Assembly: GCA_041687675.1 (NCBI GenBank)
Contig: JAWLBM010000022.1
Span: 1 to 64,000 of the forward strand
Origin: JAWLBM01 sp041687675
Lineage (GTDB): Bacteria; Pseudomonadota; Alphaproteobacteria; Rhizobiales; Pleomorphomonadaceae
Direction of reading: 5' to 3'
Length of the DNA: 64,000 bases
The notes under the pieces are model-generated. The model did no database searches, was not told the DNA's origin, and was given only the letters and a program-made list of their open reading frames with translations. The translations under genes and the position numbers were made by a program. Positions 7,943 through 16,363 of the stretch are shown here, one piece after another. Positions within the stretch are counted from its first letter, which is position 1. Each line of letters opens with the position of its first letter.

Positions 7943-8647
7943 ATGTTCAACCGAACCCGCCCGCTGATCCGCTTCACCTGCGCCGCCGAGGATCACGGCG
8001 TGATCGCTCCGCCGGTCCCGGCCAAGGCGCATCTGCCGGACTGGTGCCGCAAGCTGCCGCCGGTCACCCCCGGGGTCCGCTCGACCTCCGACACCGGCCT
8101 CACGGTGAAGCGCTGCCTGCCGTTCCTCGATGCGATGACCACGGGGTTCATCCTGCCGGTCGCCGCCACGATACGCCTCGAGATTCGCGACGGCGGGCAG
8201 ACCGTCGAGGCGGGCTGGGACTTCGACAAGACGATGGTCAGCAACCACGCCCCGCACCAGGTCGCCGGCCACCCGGCGCAGCCGCGGCCGCCGTGCAAGA
8301 TCCACAACCATTGGTCCATCCGCACCCCGAAGGGCTGGAGCTGCCTCTTCCTGCCGCCGATCAACCGCAAGGATCCGGTGATCGAGCCCGTGGCCGGGAT
8401 CGTCGACACCGACACCTACGTCGCGCCGATCCACTTCCCGTTCTTCGCCGTCGCCGAGGACGGGCTCTACACGCTGGAGAAGGGCACGCCTCTCGTCCAG
8501 GTCATCCCTTTCCGGCGTGACGCCACCCACATCGAGATGGAGATTGCCGCCGAGACGGACCTCGACCGGGAGCAGAGCCGCTCCGTGCTGCGCAACACCC
8601 TTGCCGGCGAGGGCTGGTATCGCAAGGAGGCCCGGGCGAGCCGCTGA
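7943..8647 (+). CDS. Conserved protein of unknown function (DUF6065-like, related to phage-borne proteins)
   Basis: 234 residues, cytoplasmic, with no signal peptide or membrane segment. Recognisable blocks are TVKRCLPFLDAMTTGFILP, NHWSIRTPKGWSCLFLPP, GIVDTDTYVAPIHFPFF and LEKGTPLVQVIPFRR. I recall this pattern from uncharacterised bacterial and tailed-phage proteins, including a DUF6065 family, but cannot confirm it here. His and Cys residues in the conserved blocks (PPCKIHNHW) could bind metal. It is preceded by the ECF promoter at 7882-7908, so it probably belongs to the sigma regulon. No function should be assumed. Confidence 0.65.
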   Translation: MFNRTRPLIRFTCAAEDHGVIAPPVPAKAHLPDWCRKLPPVTPGVRSTSDTGLTVKRCLPFLDAMTTGFILPVAATIRLEIRDGGQTVEAGWDFDKTMVSNHAPHQVAGHPAQPRPPCKIHNHWSIRTPKGWSCLFLPPINRKDPVIEPVAGIVDTDTYVAPIHFPFFAVAEDGLYTLEKGTPLVQVIPFRRDATHIEMEIAAETDLDREQSRSVLRNTLAGEGWYRKEARASR

Positions 8648-8771
8648 GCCGGAAGAGGTCCTCGTGCACAAGGACCGGCGGTCGGGCCGCCGTCCTGTCC
8701 GGCCGAGTCCCGACGGCCAGGGGCCGGACGGTCGGCGCGACATTCTCGGTTCCCCTTGCAACCCGGTCCGG

Positions 8772-8800
8772 ACCATCCATATACCATCCACACGGATGGT
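8772..8800. promoter_or_regulatory. Operator of the ribbon-helix-helix regulator
   Basis: ACCATCC occurs at 8772-8778 and 8783-8789, and its inverse GGATGGT at 8794-8800; the last two form a perfect 7-bp inverted repeat with a 4-base gap. The boxes flank a TATA-like -10 (near 8778-8783) and end just before the start codon at 8808. This layout fits autoregulation by the RHH protein. Confidence 0.6.
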
Positions 8801-8807
8801 GGAGCAC

Positions 8808-9227
8808 ATGACCGACAAGCGAGCCGCATCGGCCCGGAAGGCCGAGGAAACCGAGAAGATCACGATCAACCTGGGCTTCGTCGATCTCGGCCGGATCGAC
8901 CTGATGGTCCGCGAGGGATTCTATTCCAACCGCTCGGATTTCATCCGCACCGCCATCCGCAATCAACTTGCCGCCCACGCCGACGTGCTGGAGCGCTCGA
9001 TGGAGCGGTCCACCCTCGAGCTCGGGCTCCGGGACATCACCCGGACCGAGCTGGAGGAGGCGCGATCGGCGGGACGGATGCTGCACATCCGCGTTGTCGG
9101 ACTTGCGCGCATCGCTCCCGACGTCAGCGCCGACCTCGCCGAGGCGACGATCGGTTCCCTCACGGTGCTGGGCGCCCTGCAGGCGTCACCCGACATCAGA
9201 TCGGCCCTGGCCGACCGGCTCCGCTGA
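8808..9227 (+). CDS. CopG/ribbon-helix-helix transcriptional regulator
   Basis: 139 residues. Residues 15-55 form a ribbon-helix-helix: a beta strand (EKITINLGFVDL), a helix and the turn before the second helix (FYSNRSDFIRTAIRNQL). The C-terminal 80 residues are acidic and helical, then a hydrophobic half (LHIRVVGLARIAPDVS), probably for oligomerisation or ligand sensing. ATG 8808 is preferred to 8796 because the latter falls inside the operator palindrome and lacks a ribosome site. It sits 25 bases before the PHB-depolymerase-type gene, which it probably controls together with itself. Confidence 0.78.
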   Translation: MTDKRAASARKAEETEKITINLGFVDLGRIDLMVREGFYSNRSDFIRTAIRNQLAAHADVLERSMERSTLELGLRDITRTELEEARSAGRMLHIRVVGLARIAPDVSADLAEATIGSLTVLGALQASPDIRSALADRLR

Positions 9228-9252
9228 GCCGACACCCACACGAGGTCCGAAC

Positions 9253-10497
9253 ATGCCGAACCACTTTGCCGCTGCCATGCAGCGGGCCGCTGCGCTGACC
9301 CGCGCCGGACGGCTGGCCGACGCGACGCACCACATCCAGGCCGCCCTCCGCGGGCGCAACGACGCCGGGGCAGGGCGAGGCGAGACCTCCGGACCGGGCG
9401 CGACCGCCGGCGCCCCGGGCGTCCTCGATCTCACGGCCGAGGTGGTGGAGAGGCGCCGTCCGCCGTCCACCCCGGTCGACGGCCCCGCTCCGGCGGGCGC
9501 CCCGCGCGCGGCGGCTCCGCCGCGGCGGCCGCATCGGTCCCTTGCGGAGACCATCCGCAACCCCGTCGCGGGTCTCCGGGCCCTCGGCGAGCTGCAGCCG
9601 CGGCCCGGGCGGCGCCGCGCCGCGACGCCGTCGGTCGCGCCCGGCGCCAGGTTTCTGTTGCGGGAGTTCGACAGTCCCGCCGGCAGGTTGCAGTACCGCA
9701 TCTACATCCCCGCGGGCGTCGTCGGCTCCGCCGAGGGCGTGGTCCTGATGCTGCATGGCTGCAAGCAGGACCCCGACGACTTCGCGGTCGGCACGCGCAT
9801 GAACGAACAGGCGGAGGCCAACCGGCTGATCGCGGTCTATCCCGGACAGGCCACCACGGCCAATCCGGCCGGCTGCTGGAACTGGTTCGATCCCGCCAAC
9901 CAGCGCCGCGGCGCGGGCGAGCCCGCCGTTCTTGCGGCGCTGGCCGAGGCGGTGGCCGGCGAGTTCGGGGTGCCGCGGGGGCGGATCTTCGTCGGCGGCC
10001 TGTCCGCGGGCGGAGCCATGGCGGCCATCCTGTCGCAGGCCTATCCGGATGTGTTCGCGGCGGCGGCCATCCACTCCGGACTGCCGGCCGGGTCGGCGAG
10101 AGACGTCGCCTCGGCCTTCGCCGCCATGCGCGGGACACGGCCGCATGACGCCGCGTCGCCTGTGCCGCCGGGCGCTTCCGGTCCCCGGCTGATCGTCTTC
10201 CACGGCACGGCGGATCGCACGGTGCACCCCTCCAACGGCGATGCGATCGTGGCGGCGCACCACGCGAGCGGAGCGGCGCGAAGCCGGACCGACGGGAGCA
10301 CCCCCGGGGGACGGCGCTACAGCCGGATCGTCCACCGCGACGCGAACGGCGCAACCGCGCTCGAGCACTGGATCATCGAGGGGCATGGCCACGCCTGGTC
10401 GGGCGGGCATGAGGGCGGCTCCTACACGGACCCGAAGGGTCCGGACGCGTCGGCGGAAATGATCCGCTTCTTTCTCGAGGCGAGCCCGTGGGCCTGA
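9253..10497 (+). CDS. PHB-depolymerase-family esterase (alpha/beta hydrolase)
   Basis: 414 residues. The first 130 residues are low-complexity Ala/Arg/Pro, without a clear signal peptide. The catalytic domain begins near 134 and contains LMLHGCKQDPDDFAVGTRMN (oxyanion region), NPAGCWNWFD, the nucleophile elbow VGGLSAGGAM with Ser251, the acid loop near LIVFHGTADRTV and the catalytic His in EGHGHAWSGG. This is the extracellular-type polyhydroxybutyrate depolymerase/feruloyl-esterase-like family; the substrate may be a polyester or another ester. It follows the RHH regulator in a probable two-gene operon. Confidence 0.85.
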   Translation: MPNHFAAAMQRAAALTRAGRLADATHHIQAALRGRNDAGAGRGETSGPGATAGAPGVLDLTAEVVERRRPPSTPVDGPAPAGAPRAAAPPRRPHRSLAETIRNPVAGLRALGELQPRPGRRRAATPSVAPGARFLLREFDSPAGRLQYRIYIPAGVVGSAEGVVLMLHGCKQDPDDFAVGTRMNEQAEANRLIAVYPGQATTANPAGCWNWFDPANQRRGAGEPAVLAALAEAVAGEFGVPRGRIFVGGLSAGGAMAAILSQAYPDVFAAAAIHSGLPAGSARDVASAFAAMRGTRPHDAASPVPPGASGPRLIVFHGTADRTVHPSNGDAIVAAHHASGAARSRTDGSTPGGRRYSRIVHRDANGATALEHWIIEGHGHAWSGGHEGGSYTDPKGPDASAEMIRFFLEASPWA

Positions 10498-10707
10498 GGG
10501 GCGGGAGGGGGGTCCGCACCGGCGGACCCACGCACCACCGCGATCGGGAAGGCGGATGACCCCCGGATGGATCCGGCTCGTCCCGTCGCCGCCGAGGACC
10601 GCGGCGCGCGGCGATGCGGGCATGGAGCCAGGCGATGGCGTGAAGTTGATGCCCGACGCGGGCGGTCCGGTCTACACTCGGTCCCCGGTGGGGAGCGGGA
10701 GGACGAC

Positions 10708-11331
10708 ATGCACCTTTTGAAGACATTGACCGTGTCCGCCGTCCTGGCCCTGGCCGTCTCGACCAGCTGGGCCCAGGAGGGGACGATGAGCTTCTTCCTC
10801 ACGAGCGCGGGCCCCGGCAACGGGGCCGACCTCGGTGGCCTCGAGGGCGCCGACGCGCACTGCGCCAGCCTCGCCGAGGCGGCGGGCGTCACGGGGAAGA
10901 CCTGGGCGGCCTACCTCAGCACCGACAGCGTCAACGCGCGCGACCGCATCGGCAGCGGGCCCTGGGTCAACGCCAAGGGCGAGACGATCGCCGAGAGCGT
11001 CGAGGCCCTGCACGGCGACGGCAACCGGATCAGCAAGGAGATGGCGCTGACGGAGCGCGGCGAGATGGTGAACGGCAGGGGCGACGACCCGAACCGCCAC
11101 GACATCCTCACCGGATCCGACGCCGACGGCACGGCGCACGAGGCCACCTGCGAGAACTGGACGTCCAGCGGCGAGGGCAGCGCCATGGTCGGCCATCACG
11201 ACCGGCGCGGTCTCGACGAGTCCGACGCGGCGAAATCCTGGAACACCTCGCATCCGTCCCGCGGCTGCAGCCAGGAGGCCCTCCGCAGCACCGGCGGCGA
11301 CGGCCTGTTCTACTGCTTCGCCACCAACTGA
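10708..11331 (+). CDS. Exported lectin-like protein
   Basis: 207 residues with a signal peptide (1-22, ending SWA). The mature part follows a pattern commonly labelled lectin in bacterial genomes: MSFFLTSAGPGNGADLGGLEG, AHCASLAEAAG, KTWAAYLST, ARDRIGSGPW, NRHDILTGS, CENWTSSGEG, GHHDRRGLDE, SHPSRGCSQEALRSTGG and LFYCF. The conserved cysteines should form disulphides in the periplasm or outside. Carbohydrate binding is assumed from annotation habit and not demonstrated. It appears monocistronic, with GGGAGCGGGAGGA before the ATG. Confidence 0.7.
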   Translation: MHLLKTLTVSAVLALAVSTSWAQEGTMSFFLTSAGPGNGADLGGLEGADAHCASLAEAAGVTGKTWAAYLSTDSVNARDRIGSGPWVNAKGETIAESVEALHGDGNRISKEMALTERGEMVNGRGDDPNRHDILTGSDADGTAHEATCENWTSSGEGSAMVGHHDRRGLDESDAAKSWNTSHPSRGCSQEALRSTGGDGLFYCFATN

Positions 11332-11430
11332 CCGCCGCCCCGGGCCGCCTGCGCCACCCGGGGCGACGCCCTTGTCGGCGGGCTGCGGGCGGCACCGGAG
11401 CCCCGGGGGAGCACGAAAGGACACGAGCGG

Positions 11431-12093
11431 ATGGACTCGCCGGGTTCGTCGAAGCTGCCGGCTGCAGCCTCCGTGGCCGGCCGACCGGGGCCGACGACCG
11501 AGGCTCCCGACGACCTGCGAGCCGTCTACGAACGTCAGGCGAAGCTCTTCGACAACCAGCGCAGCCGCGCGCTGTTCGAACGGGACTGGCTCGACCGGCT
11601 GCTCGCCCATACCCGTCCGGGCGACTGCGTCCTGGACGTGGGGTGCGGGAGCGGAGAGCCGATCGCCCGCCACGTCATCGGCCGGGGCCGCCGGGTGTGC
11701 GGCATCGACTTCGCCGCCCCCATGCTGGAGATCGCCCGCCGCCGGTTCCCGGCGGAGCGGTGGCTCCTCGGCGACATGCGCCATCTCGAACTCGGGGAGG
11801 CGTTCGCCGCGGTGATCGGATGGGACAGCTTCTTCCACCTCACGGCCGACGAGCAGAGGGCAACCTTGCCGCGGCTCGCACGGCACGTTGCGCCCGGGGG
11901 CGGTCTGCTGCTGACCGTCGGGCCGGCGGAAGGCGAGGCCTGGGGGGAGGTCGGCGGCGAGCCGGTCCATCACGCCAGCCTGGCGATCGAGGAGTACGAG
12001 CGGATACTCGCGACGGCCGGGCTGCGGGTCGAGGGCTTCGTGCCGAACGATGCGGCCTGCGCCGGCCACTCCGTCCTGCTGGCCGTCAGCTGA
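11431..12093 (+). CDS. Class I SAM-dependent methyltransferase
   Basis: 220 residues. The SAM-binding motif I is at about 68-80 (VLDVGCGSGEPIA), with the following acidic residue in GIDFAAPMLEIA and motif II near VIGWDSFFHL. The N-terminal helix (VYERQAKLFDNQRSR) is typical of small-molecule methyltransferases. The substrate cannot be told. No partner gene is obvious; the convergent DUF6481 gene begins 20 bases after its stop. Confidence 0.8.
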   Translation: MDSPGSSKLPAAASVAGRPGPTTEAPDDLRAVYERQAKLFDNQRSRALFERDWLDRLLAHTRPGDCVLDVGCGSGEPIARHVIGRGRRVCGIDFAAPMLEIARRRFPAERWLLGDMRHLELGEAFAAVIGWDSFFHLTADEQRATLPRLARHVAPGGGLLLTVGPAEGEAWGEVGGEPVHHASLAIEEYERILATAGLRVEGFVPNDAACAGHSVLLAVS

Positions 12094-12112
12094 CGGCGTG
12101 GCGGCCGCCTGG

Positions 12113-12490
12113 TCAGGCCCTGCGGGCCTTCCGGGCAGCGTAGCGGGCGTCGCGTTGCGCCTTGCGGGCCGCTTCGTCGGCCATGACCCGGGTCGCCCGC
12201 TCACGCGAAACCGCTTCCCGCTCCAGCCGGTCCGCATTGGCCGCGAGTTCGGCGGCGGCCGCGGCGGCTTCCTCGGCGGCCTTGCGCTCGTCCTCGAGCG
12301 CCTGCTTCTCGCGCGCCTTTTCGGCCTGGCGAGCGATACGGGCCTCCTCGACCGCGCGGCGCTCGGCGGCCCGGGCGATCACGGCCGGGTCGTCCGCGGC
12401 GGGGCGCTGCTTGAAGCGGTCCAGGAGACGCGCCTTTGCTTCGGCGGTGGCCTTGCGGCGGGCGTCCAGGCTGTCGTTCTTCAGAACCAA
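12113..12490 (-). CDS. DUF6481-like charged coiled-coil protein
   Basis: 125 residues, almost entirely one long Ala/Arg/Glu-rich helix (ARRKATAEAKARLLDRF, later REKQALEDERKAAEEA and KAQRDARYAARKARRA). A TTG at 12490 preceded by AAGGA is the best start. Small proteins of this kind are often found next to cold-shock genes in Alphaproteobacteria; their role is unknown. Here it lies on the same strand as cspA with one small gene between. Confidence 0.6.
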   Translation of the reverse strand: MVLKNDSLDARRKATAEAKARLLDRFKQRPAADDPAVIARAAERRAVEEARIARQAEKAREKQALEDERKAAEEAAAAAAELAANADRLEREAVSRERATRVMADEAARKAQRDARYAARKARRA

Positions 12491-12579
12491 ATCAGGCCAT
12501 CCTTGCTGCTGTTGTCTTTTGTGGAGGAGCGTTCCCGGGCGACAGGCCTCGAGTGGCGGCGCTCATCCGAATTGGGTCG

Positions 12580-12804
12580 TCAGGTCTTCTTGGACCGTCC
12601 GAGGCGCTTGATCGGCGCCGCCGGGATACCGGAGCGGCCTGCGATCTCGCGGTCCTGCTCCTCGATGAAGGCGCGGGCCGGTTCGTCGCCGTCCAGTCCG
12701 GACAGCATCTCAGCCGGAACGCGCCGGTTCGACCTGAAGGAGCCATCCTCGTAGACGATGTCGAAGAGGACGAAGCCCAGTTTTCTGCGCGGCTTGGCTG
12801 GCAC
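12580..12804 (-). CDS. Small conserved protein of the cold-shock cluster
   Basis: 74 residues, starting at GTG 12804 after GGGGGT. The sequence (KLGFVLFDIVYEDGSFRSNR, then VPAEMLSGLDGDEPARAFIEEQD) has a strand-rich start and a short acidic helix, with a Lys/Arg tail. No family is recognised. It lies between cspA and the DUF6481-like gene on the same strand, but a strong terminator separates it from cspA. Confidence 0.55.
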   Translation of the reverse strand: MPAKPRRKLGFVLFDIVYEDGSFRSNRRVPAEMLSGLDGDEPARAFIEEQDREIAGRSGIPAAPIKRLGRSKKT

Positions 12805-12820
12805 TGGGACCCCCTTTGAT

Positions 12821-12857
12821 ACAGAAAGCCGGGCGCCCCCGTCGGGGGGCGCCCGGC
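12821..12857 (-). terminator. Intrinsic terminator of the cold-shock gene
   Basis: A 13-bp perfect stem (12828-12840 with 12845-12857) with a 4-base loop is followed on the minus strand by TTTCTGT, about 16 bases after the cspA stop codon. Confidence 0.8.
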
Positions 12858-12872
12858 CACGATCGGTCGTAA

Positions 12873-13082
12873 TCAGGCGTTCTGCAGGTTCGTCGCGGCG
12901 GACTTGCCGGAGCGGCGGTCGGCCTCGATGTCGAACGAGAGCTTCTGACCCTCGACGAGACCGGTCATGCCGGCCCGCTCGACGGCCGACACGTGAACGA
13001 ACACGTCCGGACCGCCCTGGTCCTGCTCGATGAAGCCGAAACCCTTTTGGCCGTTGAAGAACTTGACCTTACCAGTAGCCAT
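12873..13082 (-). CDS. cspA: Cold-shock protein, CspA family
   Basis: 69 residues covering the complete cold-shock domain. RNP1-like KGFGFIEQ (about 13-20) and RNP2-like DVFVHVSAV (about 26-34) are present, with the usual GKVKFFN start. The protein binds single-stranded nucleic acid as an RNA chaperone. It has its own terminator. A stable hairpin lies in the 5' leader. The genome surely has other paralogues, so the symbol is generic. Confidence 0.92.
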   Translation of the reverse strand: MATGKVKFFNGQKGFGFIEQDQGGPDVFVHVSAVERAGMTGLVEGQKLSFDIEADRRSGKSAATNLQNA

Positions 13083-13115
13083 GATGGCCTCCTTTGACGC
13101 GAATAAACGCGGTTG

Positions 13116-13140
13116 CGCCGGAGCGAACGCCGCTCCGGCG
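13116..13140 (-). promoter_or_regulatory. Hairpin in the cspA 5' leader
   Basis: CGCCGGAGCG (13116-13125) pairs perfectly with CGCTCCGGCG (13131-13140) around a 5-base loop, starting 34 bases before the cspA start codon. Cold-shock leaders are often structured; a thermosensor role is only inferred. Confidence 0.5.
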
Positions 13141-13542
13141 AATTCGAATTCAGCGATGTCAAGGAAGGGCCTTACGGCAGATCGAAGACGGCAACATCCG
13201 AACAGCCCTTCATTTAGGATCTATCGGCCCCGGATGCAACCCCGTCAGGTAAAGATACCTTCGATGAGCCCGCTTTCCGGGCCCGGCCTCGTATCGCCGA
13301 GCGGCGGCCGGGGCGCTCGCCTGACGGCGCTGATCGCGCCGGGGAGAGGGTGCCGAGGCCGGGGAGAGGCGGCGCGGACCGGGCTGGACCTGCCGCCGCC
13401 GTCCATGGCCGCCGGCCGTCCTCCCGCCGCGGCGACCGCATGATCCGCTTGGTGCGGAGCCGGGGTCGTGGGAGGGTGTGCGGCGCGTGGCCGCGGGGCT
13501 GCCGAACGCCGGCGGGGCGGCCGCGATTTCGGGGGAGGGGGC
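13141..13542. other. Intergenic region between cspA and the photosynthesis cluster
   Basis: About 400 bases. The left part (to about 13210) is relatively AT-rich and likely holds the cspA promoter. The rest is GC-rich with no convincing gene, RNA or repeat; a GGGGGAGGGG ribosome site at its right end serves the gene at 13543. Confidence 0.45.
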
Positions 13543-13848
13543 ATGCTGCAGCAACTGTTCGAGACCGGGCGGATCGTCGACGTCGCCCTCGCCATGGTCG
13601 CGGTGGAGCTTGCGGTGCTCGCCATCCTCGCCCGGCGACGAGGCGGTCGGCCGTCGTTGGCGGCGCTTGCCGCCAACCTCGCCGCCGGGGCGGGGCTGAT
13701 GCTGGCGCTGCGCGCCGCCCTGGCCGGCGCCGGCTGGGCCTGGGTCGCGGCGGCGCTGGCCGCCTCGCTGGCGGCGCACATCATCGACGTCGTTCTCCGC
13801 TTCCGGGAGGCCGGCGCGCCCGTCAGGTCGACCGGCCCCAGGGGCTGA
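13543..13848 (+). CDS. Small membrane protein at the edge of the photosynthesis cluster
   Basis: 101 residues with three predicted membrane helices (about 13-30, 38-62 and 65-84), a very strong ribosome site (GGGGGAGGGG) and a polar C-terminus. No family is recognised. It is convergent to bchP and the two coding regions overlap by 26 bases at their 3' ends, which suggests a long-standing association. Its role may or may not relate to photosynthesis. Confidence 0.55.
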   Translation: MLQQLFETGRIVDVALAMVAVELAVLAILARRRGGRPSLAALAANLAAGAGLMLALRAALAGAGWAWVAAALAASLAAHIIDVVLRFREAGAPVRSTGPRG

Positions 13849-15025
13849 CCATCCCGAACAGGTGGGCGAAGTCCTTCATCATGATCCTGAGATGCGCCAT
13901 CGGCTCCGGGCGGCCGAGTTCCTTCTCGAGGTAGGAGGTCCAGGTCAGCCGCTGCACGTCCGGGTCGCGGCAGATGCTGACGAAGCGCTCGCGCCGCTTG
14001 TCGCTCGCGTACCAGAAGTGCTGCATCACCCGCAGGATCAGGAACACCTTGCCGTGCTGCTTCATGAAGCGCCGCCGGGCGGTGGCAAGCGCCCGGGCGT
14101 CGCCCGAGTGCAGCGCCTCCTCCACCGCCTCGGCGACGAGGCGGCCGCTGGCCATGGCGTAGTAGATCCCCTCTCCGGAGGCCGGGGCGACGAGGCCCGC
14201 GGCATCGCCGGCGACGATCACGTCGCGCCGGTTGTCCCAGCGCTTCAGCGGCTTCAGGGGAAGCGGCGCCCCCTCGCGGCGGAGCGTCTCGGCCCGCTCG
14301 AGGCCGAGCCGCGCCCTGAGGTCGGCGACCGCCGGGCGCAGGGGGAAGCCCTTCATTGCGCTGCCCGTCCCGATGCTGGCGGTCGGGCCGTGCGGGAACA
14401 CCCAGGCGTAGAAGTCCGGCGAGACCCGGCTGTCGTAGTGGATGTCGCAGCGGTCGGGATCGAAGTCCGCCGGCATGGTGCCGTCGACGCGGACGATCTC
14501 GTGGTAAGCGAAGACGAAGGGCGGCTGGGCCTGGTCCGGCAGGCCCTGCCGCGCCACCGCCGAGTTGGCCCCGTCGGCGCCGATCACCATGCGCGCCCGC
14601 ACGGTCCGCGGCCCGCCGCCCTGCTGCGGCTTCCAGGTGATCCGGGAGAGGCCGTCCGCGCCGCGGTCCAGGCGCTCGAAGGTGCCCGCCTCGCGCATGG
14701 CGCCGTGGTCGGCCGCGCGCTCGCGCAGCCACTCGTCGAACACCTCGCGATCGACGAGGCCGACGGTTCCGTTGTCGATGGCCATGTCGACATAGCGCTC
14801 GGAGGGCGCGACGATCCGCGCCGCGCGGGCGCGGGCGACGAGCAGGTGGTCGGGGATGTGGAAGTCGCGGATGCAGCGCGGCGGGATCGCCCCGCCGCAG
14901 GGCTTGATCCGGCCGGCTCGGTCGAGAAGCAGCACGGACCGCCCGGCGGTCGCCAGGTCGTCGGCGATCGTGGCCCCGGCGGGACCGCCGCCGACCACCA
15001 CCGCGTCGAAGGTATCCTCGGTCAT
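13823..15025 (-). CDS. bchP: Geranylgeranyl reductase (bacteriochlorophyll tail saturation)
   Basis: 400 residues. An FAD-binding GGGPAGATIADDLATAG is at about 12-28, the conserved GDAAGLVAPASGEGIYYAM at about 283-301, and the family signature PCGGAIPP at about 42-49. The enzyme reduces the geranylgeranyl group of bacteriochlorophyll to phytyl, using NADPH, at the membrane. It is last in the minus-strand run bchG-(pucC-like)-bchP, the usual order in purple bacteria. Confidence 0.95.
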   Translation of the reverse strand: MTEDTFDAVVVGGGPAGATIADDLATAGRSVLLLDRAGRIKPCGGAIPPRCIRDFHIPDHLLVARARAARIVAPSERYVDMAIDNGTVGLVDREVFDEWLRERAADHGAMREAGTFERLDRGADGLSRITWKPQQGGGPRTVRARMVIGADGANSAVARQGLPDQAQPPFVFAYHEIVRVDGTMPADFDPDRCDIHYDSRVSPDFYAWVFPHGPTASIGTGSAMKGFPLRPAVADLRARLGLERAETLRREGAPLPLKPLKRWDNRRDVIVAGDAAGLVAPASGEGIYYAMASGRLVAEAVEEALHSGDARALATARRRFMKQHGKVFLILRVMQHFWYASDKRRERFVSICRDPDVQRLTWTSYLEKELGRPEPMAHLRIMMKDFAHLFGMVSPWGRST

Positions 15026-15046
15026 GTGGGTGGCTCCTTTGGTGGA

Positions 15047-16363
15047 TCAGCGGGCGGCGCCGGCGGGTGGCGCGGCGGCCGCGGGCGCAACGAGGCGCGC
15101 CCCGAGCCCGAGGGCGAGCAGCGCGGAGACGAGGAACAGCACCCCTTCGCCGGCGAAGACGATCTCGTAGGCGAGCACCGCGTCCCCGGTCGCGAGGCGG
15201 GCGACATCGACCACCACCGTGCCGGCGAGGCCGCCCGAGCCGAAGGCGATCGCCTGGGCGGCGCCCCACAGGCCCATCCTGGTGCCCCGGCTTCCGGTCG
15301 GCCCGGTGCCGGCGAGGCCCATCATGGTGCCGATGGCGGCGACGGCGAAGGCGCCGTTGGAGAAGCCGAGGGCGGCCACCAGCGGCTCGAGGCCGACCCG
15401 GCCGGAAAGCCCGCCGATCCCGGCGATGCCCATCAGGGATGCGGCCGAGGCGATGCAGCCGGCCACCATCATCGCGCGCAGCGCCGCCGGCCACCCGCCG
15501 AGCCGATGGCCGGCGAAGCCGACGAGCACCATCCCGGCGAGCACCCCGCCGTTCTGGATGCCGCCGAGCCGGGTGGTCTCGCCCGGCGTCATGCCGAACA
15601 GGATCCCGGCATAGGGCTCGAGGATGAGGTCCTGGGCGCTGTAGGCGAGCATCGAGACGAAGATGAAGATGGTGAAGCGCCGCGCGACCGGGTCGGCCCA
15701 GACCTGGCGCAGCGTCGCGCCGAACGACGGCCCGGCGGCCGCCGCCCGGGCCGCGGCCCGGCCGGGCTCGCCTTCGAGGCCGATCACCGCGGCCAGCGCG
15801 ACGAGGAAGGCGACCACCCCGACCGCCGCGGCGACGGCCACGAGGCGCGCGGGCGAGAAGGGATCGAGAAGGAAGCCGGCGGTGCCGGCGGTGACGATGA
15901 AGCCGGCGATCATCATCACCCAGACGATGGTGGCGGCCGGGGCGCGCCGCCGGTCGTCGACCCGCTCGGAAAGCAGGATCAGCACGTTGGTGCCGGCCGC
16001 CCCGACGCCGATGCCGATCAGCGCGAAGGCGGCGGTGGCGAGCGCGAGGCCGGCAGTGAGGTTGCTGGCCATCAGCGCCGTGGCGAGGGCGGCGAGAGCG
16101 CCGCCGAGCGCCAGCACCGCCATGCCGCCGACGATCCAGGGCGTCCGGCGGCCGCCGCGGTCGGAGCCCCAGCCCCAGCGGGGCCGCAGCATCTGGATGG
16201 CGTGGTGGAGCGCCACCAGCAGGCCCGGCACCATCGCCGGCAGGGCGAGTTCGACCACCATCACGCGGTTGAGGGTCGAGGTGGTCAGCACCAGGATCGC
16301 GCCGAGGGCCGTCTGGACGAGGCCGAGGCGGACGATGTCGAGCCAGCCGAAGGTGCGTGGCAT
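15047..16363 (-). CDS. PucC-family membrane protein (bch2/ORF428 type)
   Basis: 438 residues with about 12 membrane helices and MFS-like loops. The family landmarks GWLDIVRLGLVQTALGAILV, STLNRVMVVE and RWGWGSDRGGRRTPWI are present. It sits between bchG and bchP, the position of ORF428/bch2 in Rhodobacter, whose paralogues LhaA and PucC help insert bacteriochlorophyll or assemble light-harvesting complexes. Its ATG overlaps the bchG stop (TGATG), so translation is coupled. Its own function is inferred from paralogues. Confidence 0.88.
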   Translation of the reverse strand: MPRTFGWLDIVRLGLVQTALGAILVLTTSTLNRVMVVELALPAMVPGLLVALHHAIQMLRPRWGWGSDRGGRRTPWIVGGMAVLALGGALAALATALMASNLTAGLALATAAFALIGIGVGAAGTNVLILLSERVDDRRRAPAATIVWVMMIAGFIVTAGTAGFLLDPFSPARLVAVAAAVGVVAFLVALAAVIGLEGEPGRAAARAAAAGPSFGATLRQVWADPVARRFTIFIFVSMLAYSAQDLILEPYAGILFGMTPGETTRLGGIQNGGVLAGMVLVGFAGHRLGGWPAALRAMMVAGCIASAASLMGIAGIGGLSGRVGLEPLVAALGFSNGAFAVAAIGTMMGLAGTGPTGSRGTRMGLWGAAQAIAFGSGGLAGTVVVDVARLATGDAVLAYEIVFAGEGVLFLVSALLALGLGARLVAPAAAAPPAGAAR

